NCBI GenBank assembly: GCA_023819315.1
Contig: JAMWBQ010000002.1
Span: 1 to 43,539 of the forward strand
Length of the DNA: 43,539 bases
Origin: Candidatus Omnitrophota bacterium
GTDB taxonomy: Bacteria; Omnitrophota; Gorgyraeia; Duberdicusellales; 4484-171
Direction of reading: 5' to 3'
Of this stretch, positions 27,202 to 34,565 are shown one piece after another. A program made the translations under genes and the position numbers. The notes under the pieces were generated by a model. The model saw only the letters and a list, made by a program, of their open reading frames with translations. It made no database searches and was not told the origin of the DNA. Within the stretch, counting starts at the first letter, position 1, and each line of letters opens with the position of its first letter.

Positions 27202-29763
27202 ATGGGTAAAGATAATATTAAAGCACAAAATTGGGATTTTGATTACATAAGTTGTCCTCCCGATGCTCTCTTTGCCAAGCTAAATACTTCTCTAAAAGGC
27301 TTAACTGAGAAAGAGGTAGATAAACGATTAGAAGAGTATGGTTATAATGAGCCTATTAAGAAGAAGCGTAGGACGGTTCTTTTACAATTCTTTTCTAAAT
27401 TCATTAATCCTTTAGTTATTGTCCTCTTGATAATAGCAGGGTTCTCCATATCTTTGGGAGAGAAGGTTAATGCTATTTTAGTAATTATAATGGCAGTTAT
27501 TAGTGTTTTCCTCTCTTTTATTCAAGAGTATCGTGCGGGAAGAGAGGTAGAAAAATTGAGCCAAATGGTGCGCACCACAGCTACGGTTTATCGTAATGGT
27601 AAGCCCAAGGAAGTAGATATTAGGTATATTGTGCCGGGAGATATAGTTGATTTATTTGCCGGGGATATGATTCCTGCTGACTTAAGAATCATCTCTTGTA
27701 AGGACCTCTTTATTAATCAATCAGCACTTACAGGAGAATCTTTCCCCATAGAAAAAACCGCTGAGCCAATTTCTTCTTCAAAGAAATCTATAGGAGAAAT
27801 CGGTAATATTGCCTTTATGGGTTCAAGTGTAGTAAGTGGGACAGGTTTAGGTGTAGTGGTAAAGACGGGTCCTTATACACAGTTTGGTGTTCTCTCAAAG
27901 AAACTTGCTGATCTCACTTTAGAGAGTAGTTTTGAGAAAGGCATTCATAGATTTACTTGGCTTATGATAAGACTTATGATTATTTTAGTTTTAGTAATCT
28001 TTGCCATAAATGCTTTTACTAAAGGTAACATCATTGAAGCATTTCTTTTTGCTATTTCCGTTGCTGTTGGTCTCACTCCTGAGATGTTACCAATGATTTT
28101 AGCAATTAATCTTTCTAAAGGAGCAATCTCTATGGCAAAAAAAGAGGTTATCGTTAAACGATTAAATGCTATCCAGAATTTTGGAGCAATGGATGTTTTA
28201 TGTACAGATAAAACTGGCACGTTAACTTTAGATAAGATTATATTAGAAAAATATTGCGATGTGGTACGAAAAGAAGATGAAGATGTATTGAGATTTGCTT
28301 ATATAAATAGTTTTTATCAGACTGGCTTGAAGAATATATTGGATAGAGCGGTTCTTAAATATAAGAAGTTGGTGGTAAAAGAGTATAGGAAGGTAGATGA
28401 GGTGCCTTTTGATTTTTCCCGTAAATTGATGTCCGTGGTAGTAGAAAACGAGGGTAAACATAGGATGATTGTTAAAGGAGCACCTGAAGAGATATATAAA
28501 CGTTGTGCCAAATTTGAGCTTGATGGTGAAATTTTTGAGTTAGATGAGAGTAAGATACTCCTTGTGGATTTAAAGAACGAATACGATTCTTTAAGTGCCG
28601 AGGGATTTCGTGTTTTAGCTATCGCTTATAAGGATTTCGAGCAACCAAAGGATAGATATACCAAGGAGGATGAGCAGGGTTTGATTTTGAAAGGTTATAT
28701 AGCTTTCTTAGATCCTCCCAAACCTTCTGCTAAAAAAACTATAGAAACCTTAAAGGGATTAGGTATAGATTTTAAAGTTTTGACAGGTGATAACGAATTA
28801 GTAACTAAGAAGATATGTAGTGAGGTAGGATTGGATATTAAAGGGTTTGCCAATGGTGAGCAGGTAGAGAAACTAAGCGATAAGGAATTACAGGAGTTAG
28901 TAAAAAGCGTTAATATTTTTGCTCGTTTATCCCCTTTCCAGAAAGAAAGGGTGATAAATGCTTTGCATAGGAATAATCATATCGTGGGTTATTTAGGCGA
29001 TGGCATAAACGATGCCTTAGCTCTTAAATCTGCCGATGTGGGTATTTCTGTAAATAATGCTGTAGATATTGCTAAAGAGTCTTCCGATATAATTCTTTTA
29101 AAAAAGAGCCTTCTTGTTATCGTTGATGGAGTTTTAGAAGGTAGAAAGACGTTCGGTAACATTCTCAAGTATATAAAAATGGGAGCAAGCTCAAATTTTG
29201 GTAATATGCTTAGCGTTACAGGAGCAAGTATATTTTTACCTTTCTTACCCATGTTACCTATACAGATACTATTGAATAATCTTTTATACGATATATCCCA
29301 GATAGCTATCCCTTCTGATGAGGTAGATAGGGAATATTTACTTAAGTCAAGGCCGTGGAATGTAAATTATATAAAGAAATTTATGTTGATATTTGGCCCG
29401 GTTAGTTCTTTTTTCGATTTTATAACTTTTGGTGTGCTTTTGGGATTATTTGGTTTTTCCCAGGAATTATTCCGCACAGGATGGTTTTTAGAATCTCTTT
29501 GCACACAAACTTTAGTTATTCACATAATCAGGACGGGTAAGATACCTTTTGTAGAAAGTAAACCCAGTCAGTTCTTGATCTTCACTTCTATATATATTGT
29601 TACTATAGGGTTGATATTGCCATTTTTACCTTTAGGAAAATATTTTCAATTTATCTCTCTCCCTTTGGTATATTTTATAGTTTTATTTTTTATTGTATTA
29701 GCCTATTTATTCTCCGTTCAGATCATAAAAAAATGGTTTATTAAAAAGTATGGGTACGAATAA
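27202..29763 (+). CDS. mgtA: Magnesium-translocating P-type ATPase (MgtA/MgtB type)
   Basis: Inner-membrane P3B-type ATPase importing Mg2+, 853 residues. The phosphorylated aspartate is D336 in CTDKTGTLT. SALTGESFPIEK is the actuator motif, AVGLTPEMLPM the M4 motif and GDGINDALALKSADVGI the hinge. The C-terminal NLLYDISQIAIPSDEVD and FGPVSSFFDFITF are specific to MgtA rather than Ca2+ or H+ pumps. Ten TM segments are expected. The 49-base gap from addB is too short for an M-box or Salmonella-type leader, so any Mg2+ control must act otherwise. Confidence 0.93.
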   Translation: MGKDNIKAQNWDFDYISCPPDALFAKLNTSLKGLTEKEVDKRLEEYGYNEPIKKKRRTVLLQFFSKFINPLVIVLLIIAGFSISLGEKVNAILVIIMAVISVFLSFIQEYRAGREVEKLSQMVRTTATVYRNGKPKEVDIRYIVPGDIVDLFAGDMIPADLRIISCKDLFINQSALTGESFPIEKTAEPISSSKKSIGEIGNIAFMGSSVVSGTGLGVVVKTGPYTQFGVLSKKLADLTLESSFEKGIHRFTWLMIRLMIILVLVIFAINAFTKGNIIEAFLFAISVAVGLTPEMLPMILAINLSKGAISMAKKEVIVKRLNAIQNFGAMDVLCTDKTGTLTLDKIILEKYCDVVRKEDEDVLRFAYINSFYQTGLKNILDRAVLKYKKLVVKEYRKVDEVPFDFSRKLMSVVVENEGKHRMIVKGAPEEIYKRCAKFELDGEIFELDESKILLVDLKNEYDSLSAEGFRVLAIAYKDFEQPKDRYTKEDEQGLILKGYIAFLDPPKPSAKKTIETLKGLGIDFKVLTGDNELVTKKICSEVGLDIKGFANGEQVEKLSDKELQELVKSVNIFARLSPFQKERVINALHRNNHIVGYLGDGINDALALKSADVGISVNNAVDIAKESSDIILLKKSLLVIVDGVLEGRKTFGNILKYIKMGASSNFGNMLSVTGASIFLPFLPMLPIQILLNNLLYDISQIAIPSDEVDREYLLKSRPWNVNYIKKFMLIFGPVSSFFDFITFGVLLGLFGFSQELFRTGWFLESLCTQTLVIHIIRTGKIPFVESKPSQFLIFTSIYIVTIGLILPFLPLGKYFQFISLPLVYFIVLFFIVLAYLFSVQIIKKWFIKKYGYE

Positions 29764-29781
29764 TGTGGTAAGGAGTTGATT

Positions 29782-30906
29782 ATGTCTATACCTCTTACGG
29801 ACTTAAAGTTACAATATAGGAGTATAAAAGAAGAAATTGATTCTGCTATTAAAAATGTAGTGGCAGAAGGTGATTATATTTTAGGTAAAGAAGTTAGTAT
29901 TTTTGAAGAAGAGTTAGCGAAATATATAGGAGCAAAATTTGCTATTGGGGTAGCTTCAGGAACAGATGCTTTAGTTTTAGCCTTATCTGCTTGTGATATT
30001 AAAAGAGGGAATGAAGTTATTACTACTCCTTTTACTTTTATTGCTACTGCAGAAGCAATATGTAGGGTAGGGGCAAAACCTGTTTTTTGCGATATTGAGG
30101 AGGATACTTACAATATCGATCCTAAGAAGATTGAGTTAAAAATTACAAAGAATACTAAAGCGATTATTCCTGTTCATCTTTATGGTTTACCTTGCAATAT
30201 GGATGATATTTTAACCATTGCTAAAAGTTATAAATTAAAGATCATTGAGGATTGTGCTCAGGCATTTGGTGCAGAGTATAGACACAAGAAAGTTGGGGTA
30301 TGGGGTGATTGCGGTTGTTTTAGTTTTTTCCCTGCAAAAACTTTAGGTGCTTTTGGAGATGGAGGTATGGTAGTAACTAACTGTGAAGAAATTGCTCAAA
30401 AGATAAAGATGCTACGCAATCACGGTTCTACCAATAAGTATTACTATAGTTTACATGGTTTTAACAGTAGACTGGATACATTGCAAGCAGCAATTTTGCG
30501 AGTAAAATTAAGGCACATAGATAATTGGATAGAAAGAAGAAGAGAGAATGCTTTGTATTACAATAATCTTCTTACAGGAAAATCTATCCTAACTCCCCCT
30601 TACGATTTGTTTAACTCTAATACTTTGTATAAGCACACTTTTAACTATTATACCATTAGATTAGATAGTAAGCGTGATTTTATCCAACAGTATTTAAAGG
30701 ATAAAGGTATTTATTCGGCGGTTTATTACCCTTTGAGTTTACACTTACAGGATGTTTACAAAGATTTAGGGTATAGATGGGGTGATTTCCCTGTAGCTGA
30801 AGAGATGCAAAATAAAGTTTTATCTTTACCTATGTTTCCTGAATTAACTCATGCTCAGATAGAAAATATTGTAGAGGTAATAAAAGAAGCTTTAAGAGAT
30901 GATTAA
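29782..30906 (+). CDS. DegT/DnrJ/EryC1/StrS family sugar aminotransferase
   Basis: PLP enzyme that aminates a nucleotide-linked keto-sugar, 374 residues from ATG 29782 (AAGGAG six bases upstream; an in-frame TTG at 29776 is less likely). Motifs: GVASGTDALVLAL (57-69), DCAQAFGAEY (157-166) and SFFPAKTLGAFGDGGMV with PLP lysine K186. NHGSTNKYYY and GFNSRLDTLQAAIL are typical of the VioA/WecE/WbpE branch. The exact sugar cannot be told. No other nucleotide-sugar gene is adjacent, so its role in glycan or pilin glycosylation is open. Confidence 0.9.
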   Translation: MSIPLTDLKLQYRSIKEEIDSAIKNVVAEGDYILGKEVSIFEEELAKYIGAKFAIGVASGTDALVLALSACDIKRGNEVITTPFTFIATAEAICRVGAKPVFCDIEEDTYNIDPKKIELKITKNTKAIIPVHLYGLPCNMDDILTIAKSYKLKIIEDCAQAFGAEYRHKKVGVWGDCGCFSFFPAKTLGAFGDGGMVVTNCEEIAQKIKMLRNHGSTNKYYYSLHGFNSRLDTLQAAILRVKLRHIDNWIERRRENALYYNNLLTGKSILTPPYDLFNSNTLYKHTFNYYTIRLDSKRDFIQQYLKDKGIYSAVYYPLSLHLQDVYKDLGYRWGDFPVAEEMQNKVLSLPMFPELTHAQIENIVEVIKEALRDD

Positions 30907-30914
30907 AGATATGA

Positions 30915-30942
30915 TTGCATATTTTTATGGTTAGTTTATAAT
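30915..30942 (+). promoter_or_regulatory. Sigma70-type promoter before the small membrane gene and pilus locus
   Basis: TTGCAT (30915-30920), 16-base spacer, TATAAT (30937-30942). Transcription would begin near 30949, giving a leader of about 23 bases that contains the GGGGGG ribosome site of the ATG at 30972. The same TTGCAT box occurs in the pilin promoter at 34158. Confidence 0.6.
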
Positions 30943-30971
30943 AAATGTAGGATATAAAAAAAGGGGGGTAT

Positions 30972-31151
30972 ATGGTTATATTATTTATAGTGATAATGGT
31001 TTTAGGAGTTGCTGTGGTGGCTTTTTCTTTTCGTTCTACAGGAGGATTAGATAAAGATAAAGGGGAGTTTACCTTACCTCAAGATGATTCTAAGAACACG
31101 CAAGATGATTTTTCTTTAGAGGATAGACAAGCAAGAGAACAACAATTATAA
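30972..31151 (+). CDS. Small membrane-anchored protein, function unknown
   Basis: A 59-residue ORF with ATG eight bases after the start of a GGGGGG run (30963-30968) and TAA at 31149-31151. Residues 2-20 form a hydrophobic helix with no charged residue (VILFIVIMVLGVAVVAFSF). They are followed by a short acidic, Gln-rich tail (DKDKGEFTLPQDDS and onward). One TM segment with an N-out or uncleaved-signal topology is likely. It has its own promoter and lies 64 bases before pilB. I recognise no family; a small pilus or membrane accessory role is inferred only from position. Confidence 0.65.
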   Translation: MVILFIVIMVLGVAVVAFSFRSTGGLDKDKGEFTLPQDDSKNTQDDFSLEDRQAREQQL

Positions 31152-31215
31152 TATATTTATTTGGATTAGGATTAATTCTTTCTTTAGATTTATGTAAATA
31201 GATATTGGGGTAACT

Positions 31216-32937
31216 ATGGGAGAAGAAAAACCGTTAGAAAAAGATATTTTTTATCTTAAATTAGGTGAGATACTTATAAAATATGGAATTATTAACAACG
31301 AGCAATTGCACCATGTTTTAGATATACAAAAGAAGACAGGCAAAAAATTAGGAGAGATTTTAATAGAGGAGGGAATAGCTAATGAACAGATGATAACAGA
31401 AATATTAGCTCAACAACATAAACTTCCTATAATTGATCTTACCAAAGTAGAGCCAAAAGAAATTGTGTTTAACCTTTTTCCCCCTTCTTATCTTAAAAAA
31501 CATAATATAGCCCCTGTAGATGTGGATAGTGATTATGTAATAGTAGCGATAAATGACCCTTTAGATTTTGTAGTTCTACAGGAGTTAAAAAATATGAGTA
31601 ATTATAAGATAAGACCAGTTATGGCAAGTTTGAGCGATATAAAGAATTATTTAGATAAACACTTTGGGGACTTGCGTTCTGTAACAGAAGCAATAAAAGA
31701 GATTTCTACCAAGGATAGTTTAAAAGAGGAAGAGTTACCTTTGGAAGAATTAGAAGCTAAGGCTCAAGATGCTCCCATAGTTAAATTAGTTAATTCTGTA
31801 ATAATGGAGGCAGTGAAACAGAAAGCTTCCGATGTTCATTTTGAACCACAGAAAACAAAGTTACGTATTCGTTTTCGAGTAGATGGTATTCTTTACGAGA
31901 AGATGGTTGTGCCTAAAGAACTTCAGGCGGCAGTAATTTCTCGTATAAAGATTATTTCTGGTATGGATATCGCGGAGAGGAGGAAACCTCAGGATGGTAG
32001 AATTAGTTTAGGTAAAGATGCTCCTGATGTAGACGTAAGAGTATCTACCTTACCCGATATATTTGGTGAGAAAGTTGTGCTTAGATTATTGGATAAGAAG
32101 AGTATTCTAAGACCATTAGAAACGTTAGGGATGAATGAAGAGGAGTTGAGGATTGTTAAGAATCTTATTAGTAAACCTTACGGGATGATTTTGGTTACTG
32201 GTCCTACAGGTAGTGGTAAAACTACTACTTTATACTCTATACTTAATATTCTCAATGATGAGACTCGTAATATCGTTACTGTAGAGGATCCTGTAGAATA
32301 TGAATTAGAAGGGATTAATCAGACTTATATCAATGTGCGCGCCGGCTATACTTTTGCTACCGCTATAAGACATATTTTAAGACAGGACCCTGATGTGATA
32401 ATGGTAGGAGAGATAAGAGACACAGAAACAGCAGAAATTGCTATTCAATCAGCATTGACTGGTCATCTTGTACTTTCCACCCTTCATACTAACACGTCAG
32501 CGGGAGCAATTACAAGGCTTTTAGATATGAATATTGAGCCATTTTTAATAGGTTCAGCGGTTATAGGAGTAATAGCACAGAGATTAGTTCGCGAGCTATG
32601 TCCATTTTGTAAAGAGGAATATGTACCTACATCTTCGCTTTGGGAGTGGATTAATTCGTTACTTCCTGTTTCACAGACAGTTACGCTTGCCAAACCTAAA
32701 GGTTGTGATAAATGTTTTGGTATGGGATATAAAGGTAGGGTTGGTATATTTGAGATTTTTGCCATGGATGATTCTATAAGAGAGTTGGTATTAAAAAGAG
32801 CGACAGAATTAGAAATTGCAAAATTAGCAATTTCTAAAGGGATGGATATTTTAAAAATTTCCGGTTTGAAAAAAGCATTAGCCAAAATAACTTCTTTGGA
32901 AGAGGTTAGTCGTGTAGCTTTTGTGGAGGGTATATAA
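31216..32937 (+). CDS. pilB: Type IV pilus extension ATPase PilB/GspE with c-di-GMP-type MshEN domain
   Basis: Cytoplasmic hexameric ATPase driving pilin assembly, 573 residues. The N-terminal MshEN domain has two 24-residue KLGxxL-type motifs (15-38 and 44-67) separated by five residues. The ATPase core has GPTGSGKTT (329-337), the Asp box IVTVEDPVEYELEG, the Walker B region MVGEIRDTETAEIAIQSA and the His box LVLSTLHTN. Zinc cysteines CPFC and CDKC come late. A TGGGG sequence is the only ribosome-site candidate. A strong pilB-pilC coupling follows (one base between stop and start). Confidence 0.94.
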   Translation: MGEEKPLEKDIFYLKLGEILIKYGIINNEQLHHVLDIQKKTGKKLGEILIEEGIANEQMITEILAQQHKLPIIDLTKVEPKEIVFNLFPPSYLKKHNIAPVDVDSDYVIVAINDPLDFVVLQELKNMSNYKIRPVMASLSDIKNYLDKHFGDLRSVTEAIKEISTKDSLKEEELPLEELEAKAQDAPIVKLVNSVIMEAVKQKASDVHFEPQKTKLRIRFRVDGILYEKMVVPKELQAAVISRIKIISGMDIAERRKPQDGRISLGKDAPDVDVRVSTLPDIFGEKVVLRLLDKKSILRPLETLGMNEEELRIVKNLISKPYGMILVTGPTGSGKTTTLYSILNILNDETRNIVTVEDPVEYELEGINQTYINVRAGYTFATAIRHILRQDPDVIMVGEIRDTETAEIAIQSALTGHLVLSTLHTNTSAGAITRLLDMNIEPFLIGSAVIGVIAQRLVRELCPFCKEEYVPTSSLWEWINSLLPVSQTVTLAKPKGCDKCFGMGYKGRVGIFEIFAMDDSIRELVLKRATELEIAKLAISKGMDILKISGLKKALAKITSLEEVSRVAFVEGI

Positions 32938-32938
32938 T

Positions 32939-34147
32939 ATGTCAATTTTTGTTTATAAAGTAAAAGATGAGACTGGTAGAGTATTTTCTGGTGTTGCTGA
33001 AGCAGAGGATATAAAATTATTGAAGAAACAACTAAGAGAAGCAGGTTACTATATTATAAATTTATCTCCTAAAAAAAGTAGAAGGAGTATTTTTTCTAAA
33101 CGAATAACCATGGATGATATTATTATTTTCACCCATCAACTTACATCTATATTAGAGGCAGGATTACCTATACTTAAATCTTTTGAGATTATTTGGAAAG
33201 AGACAGATAATCCTCAGATGCAAGTAGTAATCAGTCAAATACGTAATCGTCTTTCTACAGGAGCAAGTTTCTCCCAGGCGATCAATGAGTTCCCCGATGT
33301 TTTTCCTGTAATGTATCGAGCATTACTACCGGTAGCAGAGACAGGAGCTGGTTTTATACCTATATTGAAACGGATTTCAGAGTATCTTAATAACCAGAAA
33401 GAATTTATAGGTAAAATTAAGAAAGCTACTAGTTATCCTATGTTCGTTTTAGGATTTGCTATTTTGGTGGTTATACTTATGCTTGTAATAGTCGTTCCTA
33501 CATTTCAAAAAGTATTTGCCAAGATAAAAGTAGAACTACCTTATCTTACCCAACTTATTATTAAACTTTCTTTAATTATGCGTAGTTTTATTTTTTGGAT
33601 TATAGTAGGATTGGTTTTTTTAGGGATAATTATCCTTTACAAAAAATTATCTTCTCATCCCCAAGGTCGTCTTTTCCTTGACCGATTAAAATTAAAAATA
33701 CCTATATTTGGTAGGATTTTTTATATAGCATCATTGAGTAGATTGGTCCGTTCTTTGGGATTGCTCTTAGGTAGTGGTGTGCCTGTATCTCAGAGTATAG
33801 AGGTAGCAAAAGCTACGATATTAAATAAAGAGATAGAGAATCATTTGGTTTGGGTTGGGCAAAGAATTACTGAAGGAGAGTATCTTAGCGAAGCATTAAG
33901 AAGTACAAATATTTTCCCTTCCCTTCTCATCGAGATGGTAGCTGTGGGAGAACATAGTGGGTCTTTAGCAGAAATGCTTATAAAAGTTTCTCAGTATTTT
34001 GAGGAAGAGCTGGATAAAAGGATGAATAAATTTCTCTCTCTTCTCGAACCAGCATTAATTATTATTGTGGGAGGGATAGTTATGTTTGTCCTTTTGGCGA
34101 TTTATTTACCTATTTTTAAACTCTGGCAAGGTCTACCAAGAAGCTAA
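32939..34147 (+). CDS. pilC: Type IV pilus inner-membrane platform protein
   Basis: Polytopic platform that couples PilB rotation to pilin insertion, 402 residues from ATG 32939; GGAGGG inside the pilB end sets this start over an in-frame TTG at 32921. Two T2SSF domains are visible: FTHQLTSILEAGLPILKSF with a later TSYPMFVLGFAILVVI TM, and ASLSRLVRSLGLLLGSGVPV with a final LLEPALIIIVGGIVMFVLLA TM. A middle TM lies at FIFWIIVGLVFLGIIIL. The 61 bases after it hold the pilin promoter. Confidence 0.94.
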   Translation: MSIFVYKVKDETGRVFSGVAEAEDIKLLKKQLREAGYYIINLSPKKSRRSIFSKRITMDDIIIFTHQLTSILEAGLPILKSFEIIWKETDNPQMQVVISQIRNRLSTGASFSQAINEFPDVFPVMYRALLPVAETGAGFIPILKRISEYLNNQKEFIGKIKKATSYPMFVLGFAILVVILMLVIVVPTFQKVFAKIKVELPYLTQLIIKLSLIMRSFIFWIIVGLVFLGIIILYKKLSSHPQGRLFLDRLKLKIPIFGRIFYIASLSRLVRSLGLLLGSGVPVSQSIEVAKATILNKEIENHLVWVGQRITEGEYLSEALRSTNIFPSLLIEMVAVGEHSGSLAEMLIKVSQYFEEELDKRMNKFLSLLEPALIIIVGGIVMFVLLAIYLPIFKLWQGLPRS

Positions 34148-34157
34148 TAAATTATTA

Positions 34158-34186
34158 TTGCATTTATATATATTTTATGGTATAAA
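34158..34186 (+). promoter_or_regulatory. Strong promoter of the pilin gene
   Basis: TTGCAT (34158-34163), 17-base spacer, TATAAA (34181-34186) preceded by TGG, so the -10 is also of the extended type. A start near 34193 leaves a 16-base leader that begins with AGGAGGTGA, the pilin ribosome site. This gives the pilin its own transcript. Confidence 0.7.
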
Positions 34187-34208
34187 TAATAAGAGGAGGT
34201 GATTAATT

Positions 34209-34559
34209 ATGAAAAGAGGTTTTACATTGGTAGAGTTATTAGTTGTTCTTGTTATCATAGGTGTTTTGATTGCCATAATTTTACCTAATACTTTGCGGGC
34301 AATTCGTCAAGCAAATACTAAGGAGTGTGCTTCTAATATTCGTGCTATTAACACAGCTATTCAGATGTGTTATACAGAAACAAGAAATTGGGCAAGTTGT
34401 GATACGATTGATGAGTTAACTGGAGGGGGATATTTAGAAGGAACACCTACCTGTCCTTTTGGTGTAGCGTACAATATTATAGGGGATGGTGCAAATGGAT
34501 ATCATGTAGATGAAAGTGCTCATTTTGCTGGCTGGCCACAAGCAGAGACACATAACTAA
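34209..34559 (+). CDS. Type IV pilin / GspG-like prepilin, putative major pilin
   Basis: Prepilin of 116 residues. The class III signal is MKRG^FTLVELL: prepilin peptidase should cut after G4, leaving F5 as N-terminus and E9 as the +5 glutamate. Residues 5-26 form the hydrophobic alpha1 helix. Four cysteines (C40, C54, C64, C82) could make two disulfides. The head ends in a histidine/tryptophan-rich tail (ESAHFAGWPQAETHN). AGGAGGTGA and its own promoter suggest high expression. Prepilin peptidase and PilT are not in this window. Confidence 0.9.
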   Translation: MKRGFTLVELLVVLVIIGVLIAIILPNTLRAIRQANTKECASNIRAINTAIQMCYTETRNWASCDTIDELTGGGYLEGTPTCPFGVAYNIIGDGANGYHVDESAHFAGWPQAETHN

Positions 34560-34565
34560 GGATTG

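Noticed and set aside
30909..30926. Hairpin ATATG-ATTG-CATAT followed by T as a terminator after the DegT gene.
   Set aside because: The stem is only five AT-rich pairs and overlaps the likely -35 box, so it is too weak to call.
30907..31215. tRNA or small RNA in the 309-base space before pilB.
   Set aside because: No cloverleaf or conserved tRNA T-arm is visible. The space is explained by a promoter and the 59-residue ORF.
32484..32945. A 153-residue minus-strand frame under the end of pilB.
   Set aside because: The plus-strand pilB motifs (zinc cysteines, ATPase tail) are clear there, and the antisense product has no recognisable features.
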